Assembly: GCA_934466515.1 (NCBI GenBank)
Contig: CAKSLH010000001.1
Coordinates: 248,001 to 312,000 of the forward strand
DNA length: 64,000 nt
DNA from: an uncultured Eubacteriales bacterium
GTDB taxonomy: Bacteria > Bacillota > Clostridia > Oscillospirales > Acutalibacteraceae
Reading direction: 5' to 3'
Positions 15,412-26,300 of the stretch are shown piece after piece (the first letter of the stretch is position 1; each line of letters starts with the position of its first letter). A program made the translations under genes and the position numbers. The notes below the pieces were generated by a model. The model saw only the letters and a list, made by a program, of their open reading frames with translations, did no database searches and had not been told where the DNA came from.

Positions 15412-18400
15412 CTATTTTAAAAGCAGTTTTCTTACTTCTGTCATATCCTTTACGTCTATTACGCCGTCTTTGTTTACATCTGCGTCGGAGCTTACAGCCT
15501 CAACCGTTTTATTTATATATTCATTGATATTAACAAGGTCGCAGATATCAAACTTACCGTCCGCATTTGCGTCTCCTTCAATACCTGTAGTAACTACGAA
15601 AGATACCGCGTCACTTGCCTTACTCGGAGCATATCCTGTTTTTTCGGCAATTCTCTGATAAAACTTATACTGTTTTCCTGCAGATACATCAAACACATTT
15701 GAGGACTGCCAGCCGTTAATTCCGTCTGAATATTCGTAACCTTCAACAGCTTTTAAGGTAACCTTTCCGTCCTTAAAAGATTCTATAACCGGAGCTTCTG
15801 CCTTATCGGAATTAGCTTCATAGGCATTTCCCCAAACACCGATTTCACGGGGATATGAGTTTTTGCCGGAAGTACTTGAATTGCCCTCTAAAACCTTAAC
15901 GGCAATATATCTTGCAATCGGTTCTTTTCCGGAATCAAATGCGATGGTTTGAATAAATGATGTCTGAGATTTATCTGATGAATTAAAAGTTACTGCTTCA
16001 TGATTAAAAATCAAATTCGAAGAATCAAATAAGCTGTCATCATTATTCATTCCTGCATAGACCTCATAAGAAGCCTCACCTGCCCAATACGGATTTTCCT
16101 GAGCAAATGCAAATCTATTGATTTTTGTCAGTTTACCGAAATCATAAATAATATAACCATTTTTGGAAATACCGAGAGTTGTTCCATAGTTTGGATTATC
16201 GACCGCTCCGTTTGTTAAAGTTCCGTAAATCTCTTCGCTTGTATTGCTGCCTACTATAAGAGCGCTGCTGTTATCAAGAGGCTTTTTGTTTAACAAAACG
16301 CTTTGAGACCAATCGGCAACATCTTTTCCAAACTGAGTAAATGCAGCTGCATAGCCGTTATTATTGCTGTTAATATTCTTTATTTCACTTGTTTCGCCTG
16401 AAATTTTGCTCAATCTGTATTCATAAACAGGTCCTGAAAGACTGGGCATTGTTTCTTCGGTTTCTTTAACTCTCATACAGAAGCTATAGGTTTCTTTAGT
16501 ATCAAGAGCATAGAAAACATTGCTGTCCTGCCACGATTTTCCGCCGTCGCAGCTATACTGCATTCCGTCAACCGTCTTTAAGGTAACAGAGTTGTCTGTG
16601 GTGCTTTCAATTTCGGGTGCCGAAGTCGGAGCAGCTGCTGAATACTTTTCGGTTTTAATTGCCAAAGGCTCTGAGGCAGGTCCGGCCATTTGAGTATCTG
16701 TCTCGGCAATACGCTGATAAAGATTATATGAAGTGTGCGGCTCTAAGTTTGCGAACACTCCCGATTTCTGCCAGTTAATGCCGTCAATACTGTATTCATA
16801 ACCGTCTTGCGTTTTAACGGTAACATTAGTTCCGTTAACGATTACATTTTTAGCATCTATCGCCTCAGGGGCAGTGTTATTTACACTCTTTTCTGTTCCC
16901 CATACGCCAAGCTCGCGCGCATAAACACTATGAACCGTAGCATTATCGCCTTCGTTTCTTTCGGTGTCGTTCCAAGTAGTATAATCAGTGAAAACTATAC
17001 CGAAATACCTTCCGTTTACATCGGCATTTTTCTTATTTATGCTTACTTTCTGACGGAAAAGCTTCTGAACATAATTTGTTCTGATTGTTTTATCGTCGGT
17101 AACACCGTCGGCTGCCGCCTTTGCTTTAGCCTCAGCCACTGCCGATTTAGCGTCAAAAGCATAAACACGGTTACCGTAATCAAACAGTCTGTCAATATCG
17201 TCGCCGACATAAATTTCATAGCTTGCTTCAAGGTTATATCCTACATTTCCCTGAACAAATTCAAAGCTGTCTACGCAGTAGTTTTTATCAGCCGAGCCTG
17301 TCAAGTCATAAACAAGTCTTACTCCCAAACCTGTATAAGCTCTTGACTGATATGAAGGGTACTGAACATCAAAAAGAATTTGCATAGCGGTTGCATCTGT
17401 AAGCGCCTTAATAGCCGAGGTTTTTCCTCTATGCTCCGAATTGAAATCATTATCGTCCGTCTTTAAATTAGGAAGATAATAGCCTTCGGAATAAACGGGC
17501 TCTTTTCCGTTGATTACACTTGTTGAAAAATTACTTAAATTGTTTTTTGCATCCCATTCACAATTTGTTGCTTTGTTTTCGATCTCTGTATAAACAGATG
17601 TATCAACACCCTCGTCTTCTACAGGGAACTGAGAGTTAAGATTAGTTGCGGAAAACTTATTTTCGCAAGCGGCATTTACTGCGGCTTTAGCGATTTTAAG
17701 CCATGAGCCGTGAATAATATTTGTCTTGACATTATCAAGAGAATCGCCGGTAAGAGTTTTGAAGAATGTCATAGCTGCAACATATCTTCCGAAATAAAGG
17801 TTCATGTGAATACAGTCTCTGTAAAGAGCGTTTTCATGATTTTCCTTGAACCATTTAATTGTCTTGATATTATGAACCGAGGTTCCGCTGGGAATAACGG
17901 TTATATCATTGACATTAACATCGCTGCCGTATTCGTTAGTAAGATAATTGTTATATTCAGAGGCACTTTTTGAAGTGGTGCTTCCCTTAATATTGAAATA
18001 ATTCTCGGTATTATCAGTAAGTCCTTCATTAAGATTCTGAATTTCTTCACCCTGTTTTACGATAGCATTATACATATCGTCAGGATTGTATTTTTCAAGA
18101 ATATCCATATTTTCATAATTCGGGCGACCGCCTGAATAACCGTCCATATACTGAACTACCGAGGGGTAAGCGGCAAACTGGTCAATAATATTATTGCCGT
18201 TTGAATCCTTAACAACGGTTCCGTCTTTTTCCGCTCTGTCCTGAGGCCAAGTATAAACGCCTACCGAAGGATATTCCCATGTCATGTGATAAGCAATTTT
18301 GACATCATCATTATTGTTTTCCGCAGCGATTTTCTTGAAATAAGCATACATTTCCTTTAAGAAGGCTATATTTTCATAACCCTGTCTATCCTCGCCGCTT

Positions 18401-19092
18401 TGAAGAACGATATAATCCCAATCTTCCTTTCCGATTGCGTTTTTAACCTTATCCGCGCGCTCACTTTGAGTTGAAATGAAATAAGAAACCGTTCCTTCTT
18501 CATTTCCCGATAAGTCCTGAGTATACTCGCCGTCAGCAGTTTTTGAAATGTAATACTGAACGGCGCTGTTAGCCGGAGTATCGGTGTAAAAATAGTAAAC
18601 AGGGGTGCTTTCTCCCTTTTTATATATTGCTCCGATTTCTTTCTCGGCTCCGCCGACAGTCTTTGTTTTATCTGTCAATGCCAATCTATACCAGCCGGAT
18701 TTAAGATTCAAGGTTTCATTATCTGTTTCCTTATAAACCCATGTTTCCCAATTTCCGTTTGAAAGATCGGAATTTTCATTATAAATCGGATCCTGATTGT
18801 TATACACTTTCACATGGTCATTACAATATGTAGGATCATTGTGAATTCGCAACAGGTAATCCTCAAATTCCGCACCGCCTATATAGGTATATGCGATTGT
18901 TGCGTCATAGCCTGCGCTTTTTGCCACATCATAAAAGTACTGATTTCCGTCTACGCCGAAGCTGCAGCCGATTGTAAGTACCTTTAAGCTTTTCTTGCCT
19001 GTTTCCGGCGTTTCGGCTATAAGCTGCAATGCGGAAACACTTCCGAGCAAAAGCGCTAAAGCCAAGATACAGGAAATAATTCGCTTTTTCAT
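15412..19092 (-). CDS. Large secreted DUF4886-dockerin protein
   Basis: 1226-residue secreted paralogue of the 10470 protein and last gene of the 30-kb operon. Signal peptide 1-26. The DUF4886/SGNH-like domain starts with GCSFG (S44), carries a long insertion (about 100-220), and has a DCIHMN motif near residue 430 that could supply the Asp/His pair. It then has a discoidin-like module, two ~75-aa EYS-DGxxWQ repeats, a second discoidin-like module identical to that in 10470, a third repeat, and a C-terminal dockerin with loops DANADGKFDICD and DVNKDGVIDVKD. The likely role is a cell-surface or complex-bound carbohydrate esterase/lyase helper. It starts 12 bp after the epimerase-like gene. Confidence 0.82.
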   Translation of the reverse strand: MKKRIISCILALALLLGSVSALQLIAETPETGKKSLKVLTIGCSFGVDGNQYFYDVAKSAGYDATIAYTYIGGAEFEDYLLRIHNDPTYCNDHVKVYNNQDPIYNENSDLSNGNWETWVYKETDNETLNLKSGWYRLALTDKTKTVGGAEKEIGAIYKKGESTPVYYFYTDTPANSAVQYYISKTADGEYTQDLSGNEEGTVSYFISTQSERADKVKNAIGKEDWDYIVLQSGEDRQGYENIAFLKEMYAYFKKIAAENNNDDVKIAYHMTWEYPSVGVYTWPQDRAEKDGTVVKDSNGNNIIDQFAAYPSVVQYMDGYSGGRPNYENMDILEKYNPDDMYNAIVKQGEEIQNLNEGLTDNTENYFNIKGSTTSKSASEYNNYLTNEYGSDVNVNDITVIPSGTSVHNIKTIKWFKENHENALYRDCIHMNLYFGRYVAAMTFFKTLTGDSLDNVKTNIIHGSWLKIAKAAVNAACENKFSATNLNSQFPVEDEGVDTSVYTEIENKATNCEWDAKNNLSNFSTSVINGKEPVYSEGYYLPNLKTDDNDFNSEHRGKTSAIKALTDATAMQILFDVQYPSYQSRAYTGLGVRLVYDLTGSADKNYCVDSFEFVQGNVGYNLEASYEIYVGDDIDRLFDYGNRVYAFDAKSAVAEAKAKAAADGVTDDKTIRTNYVQKLFRQKVSINKKNADVNGRYFGIVFTDYTTWNDTERNEGDNATVHSVYARELGVWGTEKSVNNTAPEAIDAKNVIVNGTNVTVKTQDGYEYSIDGINWQKSGVFANLEPHTSYNLYQRIAETDTQMAGPASEPLAIKTEKYSAAAPTSAPEIESTTDNSVTLKTVDGMQYSCDGGKSWQDSNVFYALDTKETYSFCMRVKETEETMPSLSGPVYEYRLSKISGETSEIKNINSNNNGYAAAFTQFGKDVADWSQSVLLNKKPLDNSSALIVGSNTSEEIYGTLTNGAVDNPNYGTTLGISKNGYIIYDFGKLTKINRFAFAQENPYWAGEASYEVYAGMNNDDSLFDSSNLIFNHEAVTFNSSDKSQTSFIQTIAFDSGKEPIARYIAVKVLEGNSSTSGKNSYPREIGVWGNAYEANSDKAEAPVIESFKDGKVTLKAVEGYEYSDGINGWQSSNVFDVSAGKQYKFYQRIAEKTGYAPSKASDAVSFVVTTGIEGDANADGKFDICDLVNINEYINKTVEAVSSDADVNKDGVIDVKDMTEVRKLLLK
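15824..16403 (-). repeat. 580-bp repeat, copy 2 (identical to 10879-11458)
   Basis: Second copy of the discoidin-module block described at 10879. The flanking coding sequence of the two genes is clearly diverged, so the identity begins and ends abruptly. This is the mark of recent gene conversion or segmental duplication. Confidence 0.9.
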
Positions 19093-19104
19093 ACTTTTTC
19101 TCCT

Positions 19105-19938
19105 TTATAATTTTTTAATTTCTAAACGGAAATCCTTTTTGCACTCAGGCTGCAAGCATGTCATTCCGTCTATTTTTTCTATATCCCTTTCAAATATATA
19201 ATGACCGCTTTTATAGCTCCACGGCTCAATACAAAGAAAGGGGGCGCTTGGTTGTTTCCAAAGCGTCAAACAGGGAAAATCCGAGAAATCGATCTCAAGC
19301 TTTTTTCCTTGATTTTCAAAAATACATTTTTTTGATTTAAGATTACTGAATGTAACTGCGCCCTTTTCAAACAGCTTATCACTTAATGACAATTTGTTTT
19401 TATTTATAAGAGGCGAAGCATTCAATTGTGCGTCATTGCTGTCAACAGTATACTCATTTTCTTCTGTTTCAAATATAATTTCAGCTTCATTGATATCACC
19501 GAAAAGCTTATATCCCGTATGAAGACCGAGACCGAAATACAAATTCTGCATATCTTTATTTTCTATGCAAAATCGGATTTCAATGCCTTCTTTAATTAAG
19601 GTGTATTGTATAAGGAGAACAAAATTAAAAGGATAACTTTTAAGGGTGATTTCATTTGAAGAAAGCTTAAATACTACGCTGTCCTCTGTTTTATTTTCAA
19701 CAGAAAATACCGAAGATTTAGCAAAGCCGTGAAAATCAATATTATATGTTTTATTTTTGAATTCAAGCTTATTATCGGGCATAGGTCCGACAGTCGGGAA
19801 AAGCACAGGGGAGCTTTCCTGCCACCATTTCCCGAAAGGCTGATAAATAAATTCCTGAGAATTTATCACAAGGCTTTTAAGCTCTGCACCGATTTCTGAA
19901 ATTTCAGCTTTTGCCGAAGAATTTGATATTTTAATCAT
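19105..19938 (-). CDS. Aldose 1-epimerase (GalM/LacX) family protein
   Basis: Predicted cytoplasmic beta-sandwich protein of the galactose mutarotase superfamily, LacX-like, ~277 residues. It would interconvert anomers of a free sugar released by the operon's enzymes. Visible features are PVLFPTVGPMPDN near the N-terminus, the DFHGFAKSSVF histidine segment, LGLHTGY with the second expected His, and WSYKSGHYIFERDIEKI at the C-terminus. I chose the ATG at 19938 because it lies just past the stop of the preceding gene (19943) with GGTGAAG as ribosome binding site; the longer frame would start inside that gene. Translational coupling is likely. Confidence 0.8.
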   Translation of the reverse strand: MIKISNSSAKAEISEIGAELKSLVINSQEFIYQPFGKWWQESSPVLFPTVGPMPDNKLEFKNKTYNIDFHGFAKSSVFSVENKTEDSVVFKLSSNEITLKSYPFNFVLLIQYTLIKEGIEIRFCIENKDMQNLYFGLGLHTGYKLFGDINEAEIIFETEENEYTVDSNDAQLNASPLINKNKLSLSDKLFEKGAVTFSNLKSKKCIFENQGKKLEIDFSDFPCLTLWKQPSAPFLCIEPWSYKSGHYIFERDIEKIDGMTCLQPECKKDFRLEIKKL

Positions 19939-19942
19939 TTCT

Positions 19943-21778
19943 TCACCGCTTGCCGAAATCGGATTTTCTCCATTCAACCTGATCAAGCCATGTTTTTCCT
20001 GCCATATTGCCTATTGCAAAAAACAGCTCTTTAAACTCTTCAGTTTCGTTTTTTGCGGCAATAACGGCTCTGTGCCAGCCTGTTTTCAGTTCTTTTTGAA
20101 CCGAGCATTCAAATCTATGGGCGGAAGGAGTATAAAATTTACCGTCATGCTCGGTAAGCTTTTCTCCGTCAATCCATAATTTTGCCGGAAGACCCTGCGG
20201 AACAAGATTTATATTGAAATCATTATGAAGCTTAAAATCAATCGCGAAAATAAACTCGCCTTTTTCAACCTTCTGAATGAAAGACTGAGAATAAACCTCT
20301 TTTGCATTTTTGAAGTCCTCTGTATCAGGGCATGCATCAACTTCAAAGTTCCTTTCGGCTTTAAGCCATGGAAGTGCCTGAGGAACACCTGCGGAAGTCT
20401 GAAACAAAAGACCGTTTATCTCAACCGAAAATGTAAGCTCGTTAAAAGCAGGATAATATCCAATTTCGCATGCACTTAATATAAACTTAAAATCAGCCGA
20501 TTCCCCTGCCTTTAATTCGAATTCAAACTTATTCTCTGTTGTTTTCCAGCTGTCGGGTACTGTCAAGTTAATTTTTCCTTTTAGGGTATTCTTTGCGGGA
20601 TTTATAACATTAAGCACAAATTCCTCAGGCTTCGACTTTATCAAAACAACGCCTTTCGGATATTTTAAATTCATTACAACAGGTGAGATGGAAAACAGTG
20701 AAAATTCCGAATTAAAATCAAGATTTTTAATAATATCGCTGTTTTGCGTCCAACAATTAAGCGGCGGATAAAAATTCGGAGCGTTTTCAATTTCAATTTC
20801 TGTTTTATAGAAATTTTGTACATCTCTTGCTAAGGACACGATTTTATCGCACATAACATCAATAGTTGTTATATCGTGCATTCCGATAATGGCGTCCGAT
20901 AAAACAAGCTGATTTCCTATCGGCTTTACCCATTTTTCTTCAATACTTTCAGGATTTATAATTCCTAATATTGCCCCCAGTGTACCGGAAGTACAGTCTG
21001 TATCAAATCCGAGATTAGAAGCGGCGCAGATACATTTTCCGAAATCGCCGTCTCCTGCGAGCCATGCCAAAACGATAAAGCTCAAATTGATAGTAACATC
21101 GGTCCAATTGACAACCTCATATTTTTCAAGGAATTTTTTTCTTACCTCAAGCATATCGCCCGATTCTTTCCACCAATTGATCGTATCTTTAATTCCGTTT
21201 GAAAGTCTTGAGTTATCGGGAATAAAAGAAAGTCCGGTTTTTATAAGTATATCGAAGTCTCCCGTTTCAAAAGCCTTACTTTCTATTGCCGCTATAAATC
21301 TTGAAGCATAAAGCCCGTCTTTTGTATGGTCAACGCAAGCGTCCTCCGTTGCAAAATGAACGGCAAGCTCAGGATTACACGGAGCGGCAGCAGCCCAGAT
21401 TTCGGTTCTTATTGCCGAGCCCATTCCGGAATAGAATACATTATTGAACTGACCTGAAAGCGGAGCATAAACTCCCGATTTAATATTTCTAAGCGCCATT
21501 CCGTATTCATCGAAAGCATAATGGACGTGCTTAACCCAAGCATCGCAAAGGTGGCGTCTGTTGATCGGAAGCCCAAACTGCCTTATTCCTTCAAGCCAGA
21601 CTACCTGCAAATCAAGGTCGTCGTTTGCAACCATTTCTGTAGGAACGGGTTCATAATAAGAAATATTTCTGGTTGACCGCTTACCCTCAAAAGGCATACC
21701 GACGGTTCCGCCTATAACCTTTCCCATAAAGCAGCCGTTCAATTTTTTTCTGTAAATATCATAAGAAATTTTTTTCAT
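19943..21778 (-). CDS. ADP-ribosylglycohydrolase-family protein with C-terminal beta-domain
   Basis: 611-residue predicted cytoplasmic protein. Residues 1-340 are an ADP-ribosylglycohydrolase (ARH/DraG) fold: GCFMGKVIGGTVGMPFEG, NDDLDLQ (52-58) and GFDTDCTSGTLG (257-268) are the conserved metal-binding positions. The remaining ~270 residues look like two beta-sandwich domains. In glycan-degradation operons such proteins may act on a glycosidic bond other than ADP-ribose; that is inference from context. A paralogue acting on NAD-modified protein is the alternative. It follows the solute-binding protein gene after a stem-loop and is coupled to the epimerase gene. Confidence 0.82.
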   Translation of the reverse strand: MKKISYDIYRKKLNGCFMGKVIGGTVGMPFEGKRSTRNISYYEPVPTEMVANDDLDLQVVWLEGIRQFGLPINRRHLCDAWVKHVHYAFDEYGMALRNIKSGVYAPLSGQFNNVFYSGMGSAIRTEIWAAAAPCNPELAVHFATEDACVDHTKDGLYASRFIAAIESKAFETGDFDILIKTGLSFIPDNSRLSNGIKDTINWWKESGDMLEVRKKFLEKYEVVNWTDVTINLSFIVLAWLAGDGDFGKCICAASNLGFDTDCTSGTLGAILGIINPESIEEKWVKPIGNQLVLSDAIIGMHDITTIDVMCDKIVSLARDVQNFYKTEIEIENAPNFYPPLNCWTQNSDIIKNLDFNSEFSLFSISPVVMNLKYPKGVVLIKSKPEEFVLNVINPAKNTLKGKINLTVPDSWKTTENKFEFELKAGESADFKFILSACEIGYYPAFNELTFSVEINGLLFQTSAGVPQALPWLKAERNFEVDACPDTEDFKNAKEVYSQSFIQKVEKGEFIFAIDFKLHNDFNINLVPQGLPAKLWIDGEKLTEHDGKFYTPSAHRFECSVQKELKTGWHRAVIAAKNETEEFKELFFAIGNMAGKTWLDQVEWRKSDFGKR

Positions 21779-21803
21779 ATTTTCTCCAAAGTTTTACGCC
21801 GAA

Positions 21804-21830
21804 TCCGGCAGAAAACAATTTTCTGCCGGA
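21804..21830 (-). repeat. Intercistronic stem-loop after solute-binding-protein gene
   Basis: A 12-bp perfect stem (TCCGGCAGAAAA at 21804-21815 with TTTTCTGCCGGA at 21819-21830) closed by a 3-nt loop, 17 nt after the stop of the binding-protein gene and without a T-run on the minus strand. Such structures often stabilise the upstream transcript so that the binding protein is made in excess. Confidence 0.6.
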
Positions 21831-21847
21831 AGAGCAATTCCAAATGT

Positions 21848-23332
21848 TTATCCTATTTTCTTAAGCTGTTCAAGTGTTGAATTTATACAAGACTGGAACT
21901 GCGGCTGATATTTTGAAATGCACTGAGAAATATCGCCTCCGCGTACTATTTCATCTATAATTCTTCCTTCAAGCTGAGAAGCGCCTACCGAAGCGTCGCT
22001 GAATCCGCAGCGGCTGGGGAGAATATCCTTAAGAAGATTATTGATAAGGGTCTGATCCTCGGATGAAAATGTAGTTTTATCCTTAACAGGGTCTTTATAG
22101 GAAGAATAGAACTTCATCCAAGCTACAGCAATATTTGCATCGCTGCCCTTAGGAGACGCGCAAACCTCAATCCAACCTGTCGGATAATGTGTATTGCCGC
22201 CGCCGAGAGGAAGCGGAACAATACCTAGGTTTGCTTTTTTCTTAGCAAATGCGGTAAGAGTTGACATCTTATTCATTATGGTAATATAACGGTCGGACTC
22301 CTCAAGATAAACAAAAGAATTGCCGTTGCAGAAATCTTCAAGCTGGTCCTCGCCGCCGCGAAGCTTGATAACCTGATTTGCACCTCTTACAAGCGACTGA
22401 ACAAGCTTATATCCCTGAATAAGACTTTCGTTATTAAGATTTGCAACAGGCGTTCCTGAAGACCAATCAATAGTTGCGCCGCCAAAAGAAGAAACAACTG
22501 CCGTATTATAGAAATTTGCCTGTCCGAAATAAGTACTCTTAGAAGTATCGGTAACCTGCAGACCGAGCTGAATAAATTTATCCCAAGTCCATTTGCCGGC
22601 ATTATAAAGCTCACGGGGATCCTCTAAGCCTGCCTGAGAAAATTTCTTCTTATTATAGAAAATAGTAAGCGGATTAACGCCCGAATAATTTGTTACGCCG
22701 TAGATCTTACCGTTCCAGCTGCATTCAACCGACTTATTAAGGTCAATGCCTTTAAGGGTAGACTCATTTAAGAGATCAGCAGTTGTAAGATTATTATTAA
22801 GCGGCTGATAAACATTGGACGCTATAGCATTATAAAATTCCGAACCGTGAATGAAAGAAATATCGTAAGGCTTACCTGAAGCAACGGAGTTTCTGACAGC
22901 TGTCATATACTCTTCGCCGAAAGTGAATTTATCTATTTTTACAGTACAGCCGTATTTCTTTTCAAATGATTTAACAGCTCTCTGAAATGATGAAGAAGTA
23001 TATCTTGCGGTATTGAAAACTGCCATCTTTACGGTTTTACCCTTAAGATTTACTTTCTTCTCAATTCCTTTTTTATCTGTTTTGATTCCCCAAGCTGCCG
23101 CATTGGCATCTGTCTGTCCTCCGACAGCCCCTTTTATATCGGTTTTGATATCTCCGCCGGTTGAACCGCCTGAAGAGTTATCCTTATTGTCTTTAGCTGA
23201 ATTTCCCTTGCTTGAGTTCTGAGTAGTGTCGCCGTCAGTATAATCACTGTAATACTCAGTTTTGCTAAGACTGCAGCCGGCAAGTGTAAACACTGTAACC
23301 AAGCATAAAAGCATTGCTAAAAAGCGTTTCAT
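21848..23332 (-). CDS. Sugar ABC transporter substrate-binding lipoprotein
   Basis: Family 1 extracellular solute-binding protein (~494 aa), the ligand-capturing part of a carbohydrate ABC importer. The signal peptide MKRFLAMLLCLVTVFTLAGC ends in a lipobox; a Ser/Asp/Gly linker follows, then the two-lobed binding fold with KGKTVKMAVFNTARY, FKIDKFTFGEEY-like strands and the WTWDKFIQLGLQV helix. The ATG at 23332 is preceded by GGAGG at 11 nt; the frame upstream would use a TTG that overlaps that site. No permease adjoins it directly; the two permease pairs lie further upstream in the operon, so which it serves is open. Confidence 0.85.
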   Translation of the reverse strand: MKRFLAMLLCLVTVFTLAGCSLSKTEYYSDYTDGDTTQNSSKGNSAKDNKDNSSGGSTGGDIKTDIKGAVGGQTDANAAAWGIKTDKKGIEKKVNLKGKTVKMAVFNTARYTSSSFQRAVKSFEKKYGCTVKIDKFTFGEEYMTAVRNSVASGKPYDISFIHGSEFYNAIASNVYQPLNNNLTTADLLNESTLKGIDLNKSVECSWNGKIYGVTNYSGVNPLTIFYNKKKFSQAGLEDPRELYNAGKWTWDKFIQLGLQVTDTSKSTYFGQANFYNTAVVSSFGGATIDWSSGTPVANLNNESLIQGYKLVQSLVRGANQVIKLRGGEDQLEDFCNGNSFVYLEESDRYITIMNKMSTLTAFAKKKANLGIVPLPLGGGNTHYPTGWIEVCASPKGSDANIAVAWMKFYSSYKDPVKDKTTFSSEDQTLINNLLKDILPSRCGFSDASVGASQLEGRIIDEIVRGGDISQCISKYQPQFQSCINSTLEQLKKIG

Positions 23333-23357
23333 ATTTTTTAATACCTCCAAAAATTTA

Positions 23358-26300
23358 TTATTTGATTTTTTTGCGTTTTTTAATTAAGATTACTGCAGCC
23401 GTAACACCTCCTCCGATAACAACCAACGCACCGGCGCCGAGAGCGATAATCAACGGCATATTAAGTGAGGTGACTTTTCTGATTCTTACCTTTTTGCCTC
23501 CGTTTGAAGGATCGTCATAATCGCCATCATCATAATACTCATCCGGCTCTTCTTCGTCCTCTTCGTCATAATCCTCATCGTCATAATCCTCGTCTTCATA
23601 ATCTTCATCGTCAAAGCTGTCTGATTCTTTGACTATGGAGAACAGAAGATTCGGAGATTCCTCAGTAAATTCATATACAAGGAAGTTACCCTCATAATGG
23701 GCGTTAAGAAGAGTGAACTCATCCAAATCATATCCTGCCAGATAAACAAGTTCTGAAGTGTTTGAAGGCACGCTTACTCTTATTGTTCTTCCCTCAAAAT
23801 CTTCAACATACTGATTGAGATAATTTACAAGATTAAGTCTGTAGTTTTCATTGGTTTCCAAAGCACCGTTTTCACGAATAGCTTTCTTTTCAGCCGTGGA
23901 CAGCGAGGTCTTTTTTACCTGCATGCTGATAAGGTCGCGATAAATATCATTTTCATTAAGCTTTAAAATTTCAAACTTAAAGCCTGTTGCAGGGTCGGTA
24001 AATTGCGCAGCAACTTTATTTTTCTTTTCTTCCTCGGAAATATCATAATAGCTTTCAACTCCGAAGGCTTCTACTTCGGTCATTACGGCCATTATAGTAT
24101 CGGGAGAAACATAAGTATCGCAGGCATCTTTAAAACGCAATCTTAAATAATTTGTTTCCTGAGAAGCGAATTTTATTTCAAGCTCTTCGGCAACCCCGTC
24201 ACCGTCTTTTCGAATATAATTTGCTACAGGCTTATTAGACATTGACATTAACTCTGTCAAGCTTTTCCCGAGATAAACTTCACAATCCTTAACTCTGTAA
24301 TGGTCATCATCGAAAAGGTGCATTACTACTTTATTGAGGAATTGCGGGTTATTGAATTTAAATACAAGATTTAAAGACTCGGTATCATATTTTGCTCCCC
24401 AAACAGATGAACCGTAAGATAAAGCTCCGTCTACAAGATATCTTCTGTAATAGTGATTTGAAACCTCCTGATATTCTCCGCTTGAATTATTGGAAACATA
24501 AACTGTTATGTTTTCCTGATTCATACCGTAAAGCAGATTATCGTTTTCAAGAGACTGGTCATCAAGACCGATACAGGACAAATATTTAAGCGAAACATTT
24601 TTGTCGTTTCCCGTATCAGTAAACTCAATCCTTATAAATCTTGCTTTAAAATCAACCGGGATCTCAACGATTTTATCAGAATTATTCTCTTCTCTGTTAT
24701 AAGTGCAGCTTAGTTTCGGGTCAATCCATAAATCGCGTTTATATTCACCGGTATAAACCTTAAACTGCTTGACTTTGCTGTTTGAAAAAGCAATTTTAAG
24801 CTTATCTATCTGCATTGAAGATGTCAGGTCAACTACAAGACTCTTTGTTCCGTTAGATTTAAGAACTACGGTTTCATCATTATTTATATCTACAAGCTTA
24901 TTCTTTTGCTCAACAGAAAGCTCTTTATTATCAAACTCTGTTGTCTTTCCGCCTTCGGTGTTGAATGCGGAAATCATTGCAAGATCCGAAAGATTATCGG
25001 GTTTAGGAATATATTCCTCGCCGCAGGCAACTATCTCGCTGAGTCTTAAGGTATCATTTGAAAGCTTATTGGCTGTCACGAACCTGAATCCTATATATTT
25101 TCCCGTTCTCTTATCGGCATCGGCAAGAGTAATTATCTGTGCCCATGAATCATTATCGTTTTTATAGGTGGCAACAAGATTTTTGTTATTATAAAGCGTG
25201 CTTCTTGAATTTCCTATATAAATCTCATATTCATCAAGGACTATGGTCCTATGATTATAAAGCGCAAATTTATTTATAATATATCTTTTTCCTAACGGGA
25301 AGGTAATTGAAATTCCGTATTTCTTACCGTTACTGAGATCGATGTGGTCATTATTTCCTACCTTTTCGTCAGTCCAGCTTGAATAATGGAATTTTGAAGG
25401 AAGAGATGCGGAAGAACCGTTAAGATAAGACAAAATCGGTTCATGACCTTTAAGAATATTTGAATCGCCCCAGTTAGTTGCAGTAATTCCCGAATCAGGA
25501 TAAGAAATTATGTACGGTAACCAATCGCCGTAAATTCCGATTTCCGCAATTGAGGCAGAGCTGTCAGCAATTTCTATTCCTATATATCTGACAACATTCT
25601 TTTCAAAGGAATAATACTGGATAAGATCGTTTGCATCCTTAGGTTCGTAATGCAACACCCAATTATCCTTTTGATAAAGATTTTCATAATCGCTTGAAAC
25701 ATAAACATTATAAGATGAAATTTTACTTCCGGCTGCCAAAAGGAATGCCTTGATATTAGCAGAGCGGGTAAGCTCAAATGACATTCTTGTTTTTTCTGCC
25801 GATGAAACCGAAAGCGAAGTGTTTATATCCGCATCGGTTATAACGGAAGTATCAATTCCCGTATTTTCAAGCTCTTTTGAACCCGAAAGAAGATTTCCGC
25901 TGCTTTCCTCAGCCATGGATTTTATATCAGACTGAGTTTTATCTCGGTTTACCGCGGCAAACATATCGGTAAAATCATAGCTTCCGCAAACTGCGATTTC
26001 AGATATTCTTGCAGCATTGTGTGCCTGACCTTTTCCGCCGCAGTTATCGGTGCAGGTACCGGTAATAAGTATTCCGAGGTACTGTCCGTGAGGCTTACCG
26101 TAAAGGAAATCAACCATCTGACCGTTTGAAGATTTATTGATATTAGCATCATAAGAATAAATCATTTTTTCGGCAGTATAAAGATTATCAAGAGAGGATG
26201 AGAAATAGATCTGATAGCTTACCCCGAGATTATACTTCGGATTGCCCTGCCATAAAGCAAAGGTATCGACAGTTACATTGGAAATAAATTTATATGTTAT

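Noticed and set aside
16807..17346. 179-codon plus-strand frame inside the 1226-aa dockerin gene
   Set aside because: It lies fully antisense to a well-supported gene, has no ribosome binding site and no domain; it is a by-product of codon use.
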